DNA of 64,000 nucleotides from Chersky-840 sp963848335 (GCA_963848335.1 CAWKDD010000003.1:620001-684000), one strand, 5' to 3'. Shown: positions 35,722 to 45,086, counted from the stretch's first letter. Translations and numbers: made by a program. The notes: generated by a model from the sequence alone, not told the origin.

Positions 35722-36416
35722 GGGGTCAGGTCGACGGGCGGGGCCCGGCCGTTGTCGAAGTACACGGCCACCATGGAGGGCTTGAAGCTGGCCAGCACCG
35801 GTCCGTAGCTGAGCGTGATCTGCGTACTGGATCGCGGCGACAGAGGCACCACCGAACGATCGGCGTGGTCGGCGGAGTCGCTGTCCACGGTGAGCCCCTG
35901 CCCCAAGCTGATCGGGCACAGCGAAGCCGGATACCGGGCATCGATACCGCAATCCGACGCGTACCCCACCGTGGCGGCATCGCTGGCGCTCACCACGAAG
36001 TCGACGTCTGAAGCCAAGCCGCTGGTGAGATCGTCGAAGTCCGACAGGTTCTCCGCTTTGGTACCCGAGGCGTTCGTCACGGTCAGAGTGGCGGTCAGGA
36101 AGACCTGTCCGGGAGCCGAGCTCCACAGGAACGAGTTGGCATCGACGTAGAGCACCGAGGTCACAGGGGACGCCTTCACGAGAAACGACGCACCCCCTGG
36201 ATCCGACACGACCACAGCTTGCGAAACCGGAGACGACGACGACGAAGAACTCGAAAGAGCTGGCGCTGTGGCGGGCGTACGGGTTGCGGACGAAGAGCCG
36301 GCCGATGAGCCGGAGCTTCCCCCACAGGCAGCGACGAGCACCGACACGGCGACCGGGATTGCAACGATGGCGATCCCCCGGCACACGGTTCGCAACGCGC
36401 GCGCCATCGGTGTCAT
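35718..36416 (-). CDS. Secreted lipoprotein with Ser-rich linker
   Basis: 232-residue lipoprotein. The signal peptide ends in the lipobox LVAAC (about residues 28-32). A long Ser/Thr/Ala linker (SSGSSAGSSSATRTPATAP) leads to a beta-rich domain with GQVFLTATLTVTNASGTKAE, a pattern seen in DUF4352-like immunoglobulin folds. Two cysteines (DCGIDARYPASLCPIS) may form a disulfide. It is translated just before the GH78 gene and coupled by ATGA, so it probably assists in binding or presenting the enzyme or its substrate. Start ATG 36416 has ggag upstream. Confidence 0.75.
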   Translation of the reverse strand: MTPMARALRTVCRGIAIVAIPVAVSVLVAACGGSSGSSAGSSSATRTPATAPALSSSSSSSSPVSQAVVVSDPGGASFLVKASPVTSVLYVDANSFLWSSAPGQVFLTATLTVTNASGTKAENLSDFDDLTSGLASDVDFVVSASDAATVGYASDCGIDARYPASLCPISLGQGLTVDSDSADHADRSVVPLSPRSSTQITLSYGPVLASFKPSMVAVYFDNGRAPPVDLTP

Positions 36417-37003
36417 CGACGGCTCCGGTCCATTTGGCGAATGAGCATGGACCCTACTCCAGCGGGCCCGCACCATCCGGGTGGTTCGTTAGCCCTGCGT
36501 GACGACTCTGGTGGGGCCCACCACCGGCTCGTAGAGACGGGGGCCGTGTTGCGACACGCTTCCTCGAGCTCGGCCAGCCGGCACCGCTATGCGGCCCCGT
36601 GCAAGGCCCTCTCCGGCGTCATGTCCAAGCCAAGTCACCGCGCCAACACCTCGACAGCGAGCTGGGCACCGAGGCGCGGTCCATGGTGCGTTGACAGTGG
36701 GGATTGAGCTTCGGCCGGTCGAGCAGCTCATCGAAGGCGAGCCGACCTCCTTGGCCACGGGACGCCTTCTCCCTCTTGCCACAAGGGAATCGGCAAGCCC
36801 GGGACCGAGCCGACAGGGGGATGCCCTAGAACCGGTGGGACCGACCCCTGAACCGTGCCTGGGCCGGCCCCTCACCCTCGACGGCACCCCGATGGGCGTA
36901 AGCTCGAATTGGCTAGCTTTACCCTGGGTTCCCGGTCTCCCGAGCCCTTGGTCGTCAACGGCGATCACTTGATCTGCCGCCCTCGACTGCAAGGAGCTGG
37001 GAG
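36417..37003. other. Intergenic region between divergent genes
   Basis: About 590 bases without a supportable gene. It should hold the promoters of the lipoprotein/GH78 operon and of the response regulator. I see no strong repeats. The response-regulator ribosome site aaggagctgggag lies at its right end. Confidence 0.4.
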
Positions 37004-37723
37004 ATGACTCACGATCAAGCCCCGGTCAAGGTCGTGCTCGCTACCGACAGCTTTCTCATCGGTGACGGACTGGTCTCTCTGTTCGCGGACGCCACGAGTG
37101 TCGAAGTGGTGGGGCGGGCTCGAGACCATAACGACATGCTCCGGCAGGTCGCCGCACTCGGTCCTGAAGCGGTCATCATCAGCATCCGGACTGCAGTCAT
37201 CACCACGATGGCCACCATCGCCATCGCCCGGCGCCTCCGGGTCGAATACCCCGAGATGGGAATCGTCGTCATCTCGGATCGCGTCGACGGCTTCGCCCTA
37301 GAGCTGCTGCGGGGTGGGGCGTCTCGAACTGCCTACCTCATCGACGAGCGACTCCCGAACGTGGACACCGTCTTGGACTGTCTTCGCCAGGTGCGGGCCG
37401 GTCAGTCCGTTTTGGACCCCGGCATCGTGGACTCTTTGGTGCTCCGCCGCAACCATTTCGCCATCGACGACCTCACCATCCGCGAGGCCGAGGTCCTCGA
37501 GCAGATGGCCCACGGGTTGTCGAATACAGCGATCGCAAAGGCGCTGTGCGTCTCGGTCAAGGCCATCGAAAAGTGTGTCACCACCATCTATCGCAAGCTC
37601 AACCTGACCGATCAGAACCTCGTGGACCGCCGAGTGGCGGCCGCGATCATCTTTCTCCGCGCCCAGACCATTCCCTTCGTGCCTCAGGCTCCCGCGCAGA
37701 TCTCCGGACGGTTGAGCGCGTAG
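37004..37723 (+). CDS. Atypical NarL/LuxR-type response regulator
   Basis: 239-residue regulator with a receiver-like domain (residues 8-125) and a LuxR-type helix-turn-helix (LTIREAEVLEQMAHGLSNTA, then SVKAIEKCVTTIYRKLNL). The receiver keeps the overall fold (VKVVLATDSFLIGDGLVSLF) but the phospho-acceptor position reads VIISIRT where Asp is usual, and the acidic pair after the first strand is reduced to one Asp. It is therefore unlikely to be phosphorylated normally. ATG 37004 follows aaggag. A kinase is not adjacent. It precedes a large surface-protein gene that it may control. Confidence 0.85.
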   Translation: MTHDQAPVKVVLATDSFLIGDGLVSLFADATSVEVVGRARDHNDMLRQVAALGPEAVIISIRTAVITTMATIAIARRLRVEYPEMGIVVISDRVDGFALELLRGGASRTAYLIDERLPNVDTVLDCLRQVRAGQSVLDPGIVDSLVLRRNHFAIDDLTIREAEVLEQMAHGLSNTAIAKALCVSVKAIEKCVTTIYRKLNLTDQNLVDRRVAAAIIFLRAQTIPFVPQAPAQISGRLSA

Positions 37724-38112
37724 GAGCTGCGGTTCCTGATCGGAGGAGCGGGGTCGACCTTGATCACTGTCCGCTTCGCACCAGGGACCCGCCCTACGGT
37801 CCATAGAACAAGGGAGTAGAGGATTCCGCACTGTCCGCGCCCCAGCAAAGAGGGGGAATCCTGACCCGCTTGCGTATGAAGTGATCGCCTCGGCGCTGAA
37901 TATGACCCTGAGCCCGGTGCGCCGATCGCCTTCGATGGCCCCGAGGGACGGTGGGCTGCAGTGGCCAGGGTCGCCTCGAACGAGCGCGCTTGGGTCGGAT
38001 TTGGGCGCTCGTTGACCACCCGGTGGGAATGGGCGGGCACCATGGAGGGCTGGACGCTCTGCCGAAGGTGTCGTGCTGAGAGACCGGTGGAGCACGGACG
38101 CTGGGACGTGGC
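37724..38112. other. Leader region of the surface-protein gene
   Basis: About 390 bases without a gene. An inverted repeat aggattcc (37820-37827) / ggaatcct (37855-37862) encloses a smaller cccc / gggg pairing. No known riboswitch pattern was recognised. Confidence 0.45.
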
Positions 38113-40944
38113 GTGCACGGAGTCGGCTCGAACGGACGGTGGCACGACATCGTCACGAAAGTAGCCGTGGCCGCAACAGTCACCACACTGACGGTGACGG
38201 GCTTCGCCATGGCGACCGGAGCCACCACCCCTCTCTCACCCACCGTCACGGCAGTCACCCCGGATTCGGGGTCCCCCAACGGGGGCACCTCGGTCACGAT
38301 CACCGGCACCGACTTCACCGGGGCCAGCGCGGTCAGCTTCGGCACCACCCCGGCCCACGATTTCACCGTGGACAGCGCCACCGAGATCACCGCCCACTCG
38401 CCGGAGTCCAGCGGGACCGCCGACGTCACCGTCACCACCTCCGGCGGCACCTCCGCCATCAACGCACCAACGGACTGGTTCACGTTCTCTGTGCCTTCCC
38501 CGACCGTGACCACGGTGAGCCCGGCCTCGGGTCCGACCGTCGGAGGCACGTCGGTCACCATCACCGGCACCAACTTCACCGGAGCCACCCAGGTGAGGTT
38601 CGGGGCGGTGCCCGCCACCACGTTCACCGTGAACAGCGACACCTCGGTCACGGCCACCTCGCCGAGCGAGGCCCCGGGGATCGTGGACCTCAGCGTGACC
38701 ACCGGCTCGGGGACCTCGAACCCCATCCGGCCCGCCGACCAGTTCGACTTCTCCCTCGAAGCGGTGGGCCTCTCGTCCACGGCGGCCGGGCCCGGTGTCA
38801 CGGCGCTGTCGGACAACCCTCAATCCGTGGGTGACGTGCTGGTGGCGTACGCCGAGGTGGACTCGGCGACGCCGAGCGTGGCGTCGGTCTCCGGGGGCGG
38901 GGTCACCACCTGGACCAAGGGTGTGCAATTCGCGGGGTCGGGTACCAGCGACGAGGAAATCTGGTTCGGCCCCATCACCACCGCGGGGGCGTCGACCGTC
39001 TCCTTCACGTGGTCGAATCCCGTCACCGACGACACCACCGATTACGGGGTCCAGGAGTTCAGCGCCCTGGGGTCGAGCACGGTGTGGGCCCTCGACAACG
39101 CCGGCACCCTCGACAACGCCTCGTCCACCACCTTGGCGTTCCCCGCCGCGACGCCGGCCGCAAGCGGCGAGCTCTACTTCGGTTACGCCGTGTCCGGCGC
39201 CACCGCGTCGGCGGGAACGACCCCGGGCTTCGCCTACACGCCCAGCACCCTGGGCAACATGACCGCCTACGACGCGGATGTCTCGGGTGCGGTCTCCCCC
39301 ACCGCCACCCAGTCTCCGGCGGACACCTCGTCCTCGGTCGCCGTGCTCCTGCGCGCATCGGATGGTCCCGTGCCCTCCACCCCGACGGTGGGCGCCGTGG
39401 GTCCGGACAACGGCGTCACTTTCGGTGGAGACTCGGTCACCATCACCGGCACCAACCTCGCCGGGGCCACCGCCGTGCAATTCGGCTCGGTACCGGCGAC
39501 CTTCTTCCCCGTCAGCGCCACACAGGTCTCCGCCGTCTCGCCACCGAGCACGGCCGGCACGGTGGACGTCACCGTCACCACGGCGGGAGGCACCTCCGCG
39601 GTCAACGCACCCGCCGACCAGTTCATCTACCGCGCCCCGCCACCCCCCCTCGTCGACGAGGTCAGCCCGGCGTCGGGGTCGACCCAGGGGGGCGGCACGG
39701 TCACCATCGACGGGAACAACTTCACCGGGGTCAGCGCCGTCATGTTCGGCACGGTGGCGGCGACCACCTTCATCATCGATTCCGGCGGCGTGATCACGGC
39801 GGCATCGCCTCCGGATTCGGGCACCGTCGACATCACCGTCACCAACCCCCAGGGCACCTCGGCGGTCAACGCGCCGGCGGACCGATTCACCTTCGTCGCA
39901 CCCCCACCCCTGCCACCTCCGCCCACGGTCGGCACCATCGACCCCTCGTCCGGCCCGGTGGCGGGAGGAACGTCGGTGCTGATCACCGGGACCAACTTCA
40001 CCGGAGCAACCGCCGTGTACTTCGGCACGTCGCCGGCCACCGCCTTCACGGTCGACTCGGACAGCGCGCTGCGCGCCACCTCGCCGGCGGGCTCGGCAGG
40101 CACGGTCGACGTGACCGTCGTCACACCCGGGGGAACGAGCCCGGCGGTCCCCGCCGACCGGTTCACCTACCAGGGCTCGGGGTATTGGATGGTGGGGAGC
40201 GACGGCAGCCTGTTCGCATTGGGGGGGGCGCCCTTCGAAGGATCGCTCCCGAGCCTCGGGGTCCACGTCGACGACATCGTGGCGGTGGTGCCCACCGCCG
40301 ACTCCAAGGGCTACTGGATGATCGGGTCGGACGGCGGGGTGTTCGCCTTCGGCGATGCCGGGTTCGTGGGGTCGCTCCCCGGCCTCGACGTCCACGTGCA
40401 CGACGTGGTGGGGGCCGTGCCCACGCACGACGGCCAGGGCTACTGGATGATCGGGTCGGACGGCGGGGTGTTCGCCTTCGGCGATGCCGGGTTCGTGGGG
40501 TCGCTCCCCGGCCTCGACGTCCACGTGCACGACGTCGCCGCCGTCGTGCCCACCTCCAGCGGACGGGGCTACTGGATGATCGGTTCCGACGGAGGGGTGT
40601 TCGCCTTCGGCGACGCCGGGTTCTTGGGGTCGCTCCCCGGCCTCGACGTCCACGTGCACGACGTGGTGGGTGCGGTTCCGACCGCCTCGGACGACGGCTA
40701 CTGGATGGTCGGTTCCGACGGAGGGGTGTTCGCCTTCGGCGACGCCGGGTTCTCGGGGTCGCTCCCCGCCCTCGGCCTCCACGTGCACGACGTGGTGGGA
40801 GTCGTCGCCACCCGCGACGGCCAGGGCTACTGGATGGTGGGCAACGACGGCGGCGTGTTCGCCTTCGGTGACGCCGGTTTCGTGGGGTCGCTCCCCGCCC
40901 TCGGCATTCCGGTGCACGACATCGTGGCCTTTGCCCGCCAGTAG
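38113..40944 (+). CDS. Secreted IPT/TIG-repeat and GYWM-propeller-like surface protein
   Basis: 943-residue exported protein. A signal region (VAVAATVTTLTVTGFAMATGA) is followed by IPT/TIG immunoglobulin-like units at about residues 42-125 and 127-212 (PASGPTVGGTSVTITGTNFT), a different beta domain at 215-410, then three more IPT units to about 688. The last 255 residues are six 43-residue repeats beginning GYWM-x-GSDGGVFAFGDAGF and including GSLPGLDVHVHD. The repeats may form a beta-propeller or solenoid. It is likely a surface adhesin or scaffold. GTG 38113 is the probable start but no clear ribosome site is present. Confidence 0.82.
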   Translation: MHGVGSNGRWHDIVTKVAVAATVTTLTVTGFAMATGATTPLSPTVTAVTPDSGSPNGGTSVTITGTDFTGASAVSFGTTPAHDFTVDSATEITAHSPESSGTADVTVTTSGGTSAINAPTDWFTFSVPSPTVTTVSPASGPTVGGTSVTITGTNFTGATQVRFGAVPATTFTVNSDTSVTATSPSEAPGIVDLSVTTGSGTSNPIRPADQFDFSLEAVGLSSTAAGPGVTALSDNPQSVGDVLVAYAEVDSATPSVASVSGGGVTTWTKGVQFAGSGTSDEEIWFGPITTAGASTVSFTWSNPVTDDTTDYGVQEFSALGSSTVWALDNAGTLDNASSTTLAFPAATPAASGELYFGYAVSGATASAGTTPGFAYTPSTLGNMTAYDADVSGAVSPTATQSPADTSSSVAVLLRASDGPVPSTPTVGAVGPDNGVTFGGDSVTITGTNLAGATAVQFGSVPATFFPVSATQVSAVSPPSTAGTVDVTVTTAGGTSAVNAPADQFIYRAPPPPLVDEVSPASGSTQGGGTVTIDGNNFTGVSAVMFGTVAATTFIIDSGGVITAASPPDSGTVDITVTNPQGTSAVNAPADRFTFVAPPPLPPPPTVGTIDPSSGPVAGGTSVLITGTNFTGATAVYFGTSPATAFTVDSDSALRATSPAGSAGTVDVTVVTPGGTSPAVPADRFTYQGSGYWMVGSDGSLFALGGAPFEGSLPSLGVHVDDIVAVVPTADSKGYWMIGSDGGVFAFGDAGFVGSLPGLDVHVHDVVGAVPTHDGQGYWMIGSDGGVFAFGDAGFVGSLPGLDVHVHDVAAVVPTSSGRGYWMIGSDGGVFAFGDAGFLGSLPGLDVHVHDVVGAVPTASDDGYWMVGSDGGVFAFGDAGFSGSLPALGLHVHDVVGVVATRDGQGYWMVGNDGGVFAFGDAGFVGSLPALGIPVHDIVAFARQ
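40180..40941 (+). repeat. Six tandem 129-bp coding repeats
   Basis: Units of 43 codons start at 40180, 40309, 40438, 40567, 40696 and 40825 (last one slightly short). Units two to four are nearly identical at DNA level, a sign of recent duplication or gene conversion; unit one is most diverged. Confidence 0.85.
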
Positions 40945-41094
40945 CGCACCGATCCCCCGGCACCCCCCCGATCCGGTTCCGCCCCCAAAAATTGACGATT
41001 CCTGGTGGGTCCTTCCCCCAGGCATCATGGAATTCGTCGGAGAGATACCAGTGAGGGCGAACCTACGAGACTCGGTGAAGACGGAGATGCGGTG

Positions 41095-41922
41095 ATGGGG
41101 ACGCCCCCCGCCGGTCCGCCCCCAGCCTGGTACGACAACCCGACCGGCGACGGTGTGCGTTACTGGGACGGAGGGGCGTGGACCGACCACGTCGCCCGGG
41201 AGCGGGGCGTCGATCCCGCCGCCTCGACCCCGTCCGGCTCCCCCCCGTCCGGAGGCGGGCATGTGCCGTGGTACCGCGTGGCGTCCTCCTCCACGGCGCG
41301 GGTCCTGATCGACCTGGGGCTGGTGGCGGTGCTCGCCCTCGTGATCGTGGTGGGGATCGCCAGCACCGACCACGATGTCGCGAAGCCGATTCCGATCGTC
41401 GAAGCAGCCGGGGGATCCTCGACCACCTCGGTCCCGAGCACCACCGAAGTCCCCACCACGCAGGCGGTCCCGACGACGGTGGCCCCGACCACCGTTCCGA
41501 CGACGGTCCCTCCCACGACCATCCCTCCCACCACGGTCCCGCCCACCACGGTCCCGCCCACGACCGTTCCCATGACCGTGCCCCGCACGACCACCTCCGC
41601 CACGACGCCGGCACCGAAACCCGCTCCGCCACAGACGCTGCTCACCGAGAGCAACGAAGGCAACGAGACCACGACCGCGTTCGTGGTCCCTTCCAACGCC
41701 ACGGCTTGGGATGTGCAGTGGACGTACAACTGCTCCGCCAACGGGGGCACCGGCACCTTCAGCGTCGCCGTGCTCAACGGCACCGGCCGAGATCCCAGCG
41801 ACGCTCCGGTCATCCAGAGCGGGGGAGGCGGTTCGGGGACCCAGTACTACCTGGACCAGGGCACGTTCTCGCTGCAGATCACGTCGGACTGCATCTGGAG
41901 CATCCAGGCCGCGGTTCCCTGA
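41095..41922 (+). CDS. DUF2510 membrane protein with Thr/Pro stalk
   Basis: 275-residue protein. The N-terminus is a DUF2510 domain (AWYDNPTGDGVRYWDGGAWT), then a membrane helix (LIDLGLVAVLALVIVVGIAS, residues about 67-86). A Thr/Val/Pro stalk of VPTT/VPPTT repeats spans about residues 105-170. The extracellular domain (TESNEGNETTTAFVVPSNAT onward) is beta-rich with two cysteines. ATG 41095 follows gacggag. The cytosolic DUF2510 is actinobacterial; its function is unknown. It follows the large surface protein by 150 bases. Confidence 0.8.
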   Translation: MGTPPAGPPPAWYDNPTGDGVRYWDGGAWTDHVARERGVDPAASTPSGSPPSGGGHVPWYRVASSSTARVLIDLGLVAVLALVIVVGIASTDHDVAKPIPIVEAAGGSSTTSVPSTTEVPTTQAVPTTVAPTTVPTTVPPTTIPPTTVPPTTVPPTTVPMTVPRTTTSATTPAPKPAPPQTLLTESNEGNETTTAFVVPSNATAWDVQWTYNCSANGGTGTFSVAVLNGTGRDPSDAPVIQSGGGGSGTQYYLDQGTFSLQITSDCIWSIQAAVP

Positions 41923-41949
41923 CAGCGGCGGGCCCGCCCGCCCGGGAGG

Positions 41950-43422
41950 TCAGCGACTCTGGCGCCAGCCGCGCTCGAATGGGAGCCGCCACGTGTGCGG
42001 CGCGATGAGGTCGCGAATGGAGCTCGGGCCCCACGAGCCCTGGCGGTAGAGCTCCACCTCCGGTGGCGATTCCAGTAGCGGCGTCGACACTTCCCACAGG
42101 CGCTCGATACCTTCGGCGGTGGTGAAAAGGGTGTGGTCCCCGCTCATGGCGTCGTAGATCAGCCGTTCGTAGGCCTCGAGGACGTCGCCTTCCTGGCCGG
42201 TCTCGTGAAGGGCGAACTGGAGGCTCAGCTTGTCGAGCCGCATTCCGGGCCCGGGGTGCTTGCCGTAGAACGACAGCGAGAGCTTCGACGCGTCGGCCAG
42301 GTCGAAGGTGAGATGGTCGGGCCCTTTGGTGCCGACGCCGGAATTGGCGGGGAACATGCTCTTGGGCGGCTCACGGAACGCGATGGAGATGATCCGTGCA
42401 CCCTCGGCCATGCGCTTGCCGGTGCGGAGGTAGAAGGGGACCCCCGCCCATCGCCAGTTGTCGATCACACAGCGCAGGGCCACGAACGTCTCGGTGTCCG
42501 AGTCGGGTGCCACGCCGGGAGTCGCCCGGTATCCCTCGTACTGCCCCCGCACCACGTTGTGCACGTCGATGTCCTGGAGGGACCGGAACACCTTGTTCTT
42601 CTCCTCGCTGATGGCACGCGGCTCGAGGGCGGTGGGCGGCTCCATGGCCATGAAGGCCAGGATCTGGAGCAGGTGAGTGACCACCATGTCCCGGTAGGCC
42701 CCGGTGGCGTCGTAGAAGGCGCCACGGTCGTCCACCGAGATCGTCTCGGGGACGTCGATCTGGACGTGCTCGATGTGCTCACGGTTCCAGATGGGCTCGA
42801 ACAGCCCGTTGGCGAAACGGAAGGCCAGGATGTTCTGGGCCGCCTCCTTGCCCAGGAAATGGTCGATCCGGAAGACCTGGTACTCGGAGAAGACCTCGTG
42901 CACGGTGGCGTTGAGCAGCTGCGCGCTGGCCAGGTCGGTGCCGAAGGGCTTCTCCATGATGATGCGGGCCCGTTCGACCAGATCGGCCTCGGACAGCATG
43001 TTCACCACCGCACCCGCCGCCGCCGGTGGAATGCTCAGGTAGTGCAAGCGCCGAGGCAGGCCGGGAAGCTCAGCCTCCACGCGCGTCACCACCTCGGACA
43101 GGCCGGCCGGACCGGCACTCTGGGAGACGTAGGTCAAGCGCTTGGAGAAGTCCGCCCACTCCGTCTCGGTGACGCGGTTGCGCGCGAATTTGTCACAAGC
43201 TTGGCGGGCAAGCTCGCGGAACTGCTCCTCGTCGATCTCCTCCAGAGACGTCCCCACGATCCGGTACTCGGGCAGCAGGCCCGCCCGGGCCAGGTGGAGG
43301 ATGCCGGGCAACAGCTTTCGTTGCGCGAGGCTGCCCGTCGCCCCGAACAGCACCAGGACCTGGGGAGGAAGGGCCGGGACCGATTCCGGGCTGGCATCGG
43401 TCGGCGAATGCGGGGTCGTCAT
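41950..43422 (-). CDS. zwf: Glucose-6-phosphate dehydrogenase
   Basis: 490-residue enzyme that oxidises glucose 6-phosphate to 6-phosphogluconolactone with NADP(+), opening the oxidative pentose phosphate route. The coenzyme loop is LFGATGSLAQRKLLPG, the substrate site RIDHFLGKEAAQNI with the catalytic His, and EKPFGTDLASA the conserved Lys-Pro motif. Ser replaces the usual Asp of the GATGDLA loop. ATG 43422 is preferred; GTG 43431 adds three residues. The final third keeps the tetramer beta-sheet motif TGKRMAEGARIISIAFREPP. It is divergent from the amidotransferase gene. Confidence 0.95.
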   Translation of the reverse strand: MTTPHSPTDASPESVPALPPQVLVLFGATGSLAQRKLLPGILHLARAGLLPEYRIVGTSLEEIDEEQFRELARQACDKFARNRVTETEWADFSKRLTYVSQSAGPAGLSEVVTRVEAELPGLPRRLHYLSIPPAAAGAVVNMLSEADLVERARIIMEKPFGTDLASAQLLNATVHEVFSEYQVFRIDHFLGKEAAQNILAFRFANGLFEPIWNREHIEHVQIDVPETISVDDRGAFYDATGAYRDMVVTHLLQILAFMAMEPPTALEPRAISEEKNKVFRSLQDIDVHNVVRGQYEGYRATPGVAPDSDTETFVALRCVIDNWRWAGVPFYLRTGKRMAEGARIISIAFREPPKSMFPANSGVGTKGPDHLTFDLADASKLSLSFYGKHPGPGMRLDKLSLQFALHETGQEGDVLEAYERLIYDAMSGDHTLFTTAEGIERLWEVSTPLLESPPEVELYRQGSWGPSSIRDLIAPHTWRLPFERGWRQSR

Positions 43423-43641
43423 GAGCGTCACCTACCCGGGCGAGCTTCGAGTTGAGAGGCACCGCGCCCGACGCCCCGATCTTCGCGCGAACGCACGAGG
43501 GTGGTGTGCACCGGGGCGGCGATGCCGCCCGACACCGGCGTGCCGGGCACGCCGGGAGGAGCGGCGGCGGACGGTCACCTGCCGCCACGCAGGTCCGGGC
43601 TCATGTCCTGCACGGCTCGGGCGTGAGACTATTTTCGACCT

Positions 43642-44409
43642 ATGTCCGAGAACCGGGTAGACCTGGCCCGTTCCGCGCCCACGTGTCTGGTGGTGCAGCA
43701 CGTGGAGCCCGAGCGCCCCTACGCCATCGGTGACGCGCTCGGCGCCGCCGGTGTGGCCGTCGACCTCCGACGGGTCTTCGCCGGCGAGCCCCTGCCGTCG
43801 GACCTCACCGGGTTCGCCGGTTGCGTGATCATGGGTGGCCCCATGTCGGCGTGCGACGACGAGGGCTTCCCCACCCGCCGCTTCGAGCTCGACCTGCTCG
43901 TCGACGCGCTGGCCCGGGAGGTGCCCACCCTCGGGGTCTGCCTCGGAGCACAACTCCTGGCCCGCGCCGCTGGCGGGAAGGTGTTCCCCGGGGGAGCCGG
44001 ACCCGAGGTCGGCTGGGCCCCGATCGAGCTCACCAGGTCGGCCGCGCACGACCCGCTCCTCGCCGACATCCCCGCCCGGCTGACGGTGCTGCACTGGCAC
44101 GGGGACACCTTCGATCTCCCCCCCGGTTCGGCCCACCTCGCCACCAGCGCCCGCTACCCGACCCAGGCGTTCCGGATCGGGGCCGTGGCCTGGGGCCTGC
44201 AGTTCCACCTCGAGGTCGACGACGAGGCGGTCGGCGCCTTCCTCGACGCCTTCGGCTCCGACGCCGGGCGCGCCGGCACGTCGGCGGCATCGATCGACGC
44301 CGCCACCCCGGGGGCGCTCGACGCTCTCAGGCCCCATCGCGCTCGGGTGTTGGCGCGCTTCGCCCAGCTCGTGGCCAGCCGCCAGCGCGAGCAGCTCGTC
44401 GAGGGGTAG
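43642..44409 (+). CDS. Class I glutamine amidotransferase-like protein
   Basis: 255-residue free-standing type 1 glutamine amidotransferase resembling GMP-synthase glutaminase domains. The catalytic triad is visible: Cys in LGVCLGAQLL (about residue 104), and His/Glu in WGLQFHLEVD (about residue 190). The oxyanion region is VIMGGPMSA. Such enzymes release ammonia from glutamine or hydrolyse gamma-glutamyl groups. ATG 43642 lies six bases after TATTTT (43630-43635), so it is leaderless. It precedes an XRE-cupin regulator; in PuuD/PuuR systems a similar pairing serves polyamine breakdown, but PuuD-type motifs are not clear here. Confidence 0.82.
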   Translation: MSENRVDLARSAPTCLVVQHVEPERPYAIGDALGAAGVAVDLRRVFAGEPLPSDLTGFAGCVIMGGPMSACDDEGFPTRRFELDLLVDALAREVPTLGVCLGAQLLARAAGGKVFPGGAGPEVGWAPIELTRSAAHDPLLADIPARLTVLHWHGDTFDLPPGSAHLATSARYPTQAFRIGAVAWGLQFHLEVDDEAVGAFLDAFGSDAGRAGTSAASIDAATPGALDALRPHRARVLARFAQLVASRQREQLVEG

Positions 44410-44461
44410 TCCCCCTGGCCACAGGGCCGGCCGGGTCGAAGGTTTCGGCGGTGTTAACTCT

Positions 44462-44501
44462 GACAACTTCAGTTGTCCCAGAGGCAACACCACCGTATGG
44501 T
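44462..44501 (+). promoter_or_regulatory. Promoter and operator of the XRE-cupin gene
   Basis: A perfect palindrome gacaac-ttca-gttgtc (44462-44477) overlaps a -35 element TTGTCC (44473-44478), followed by a 17-base spacer and -10 TATGGT (44496-44501), six bases before ATG 44508. The layout fits autorepression by the encoded regulator. Confidence 0.7.
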
Positions 44502-44507
44502 GGTCGC

Positions 44508-45086
44508 ATGGCCCCAGACACCGGAGCCCTCCTCGCTTCTGTCGGCGAGCGCCTGCGAGCGGCGCGTGAGCGCGTGGGGCTCACCCTCGACCAGACCGCA
44601 GTGCTCTCGGGACTGTCCAAGGCGCACCTGTCTCGACTCGAGTCGGCGGAGCGCCAACCGTCGATCGCGGCCCTGCTCGCCCTGTCGGATGCGTTGGGCA
44701 CTCCCGTGAGCGCACTGTTGGGGGAGAACCCCGACGCCAGCCCGCTCGCCATCTCCACCGACGGCGCCACCCGGCACGAGTCCAAAGGCCTCTCCATCGC
44801 GCCCTGCAGCGGCTATGGCGGCTCCTGCGCGCTCGAGGCGTTGCGCATCACCGTCGACCCCGACCGGCCACCCACTCCCCCGGCCCATCACGGCGGTGAG
44901 GAGTGGCTGTACGTGCTCGAGGGCATCCTCCGCCTGGAGTACGACGGGGACGTCCATCATCTCGGTGCGGGCGTGAGCGCCCACTTCGACGCGGAGCGTC
45001 CCCATCGCCTCGGCGCCGAGGGCCGGCCTGCCGAGGTGTTGCTGGTCGCAGCCAAAGGCGCCCGCAACGTGCAGAACGTCCACTGA
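44508..45086 (+). CDS. XRE-family regulator with cupin domain
   Basis: 192-residue regulator with an N-terminal XRE helix-turn-helix (RLRAARERVGLTLDQTAVLS, LSKAHLSRLESAERQPSIA) and a C-terminal cupin sensor (PAHHGGEEWLYVLEGILRLE, DGDVHHLGAGVSAHFDAERP) whose His/Glu pattern could bind metal or ligand. It resembles PuuR-type repressors. A palindrome overlaps its own -35 box, so it probably represses itself. The M24 peptidase follows after 32 bases and the APC permease next, so it likely controls uptake and cleavage of an amino-acid-like substrate. Confidence 0.88.
   Translation: MAPDTGALLASVGERLRAARERVGLTLDQTAVLSGLSKAHLSRLESAERQPSIAALLALSDALGTPVSALLGENPDASPLAISTDGATRHESKGLSIAPCSGYGGSCALEALRITVDPDRPPTPPAHHGGEEWLYVLEGILRLEYDGDVHHLGAGVSAHFDAERPHRLGAEGRPAEVLLVAAKGARNVQNVH

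Noticed and set aside
37820..37862. Possible riboswitch in the surface-protein leader
   Set aside because: An inverted repeat is present but I could not match any known riboswitch consensus.
38236..41373. Open frame of about 1045 codons on the minus strand
   Set aside because: Mirror of the IPT/GYWM-repeat gene; its repeats simply reflect the coding repeats, and the plus strand has signal peptide and IPT motifs.
43642..44409. PuuD-type gamma-glutamyl hydrolase
   Set aside because: The triad fits class I amidotransferases in general; nothing specific to PuuD is visible, so no symbol is given.
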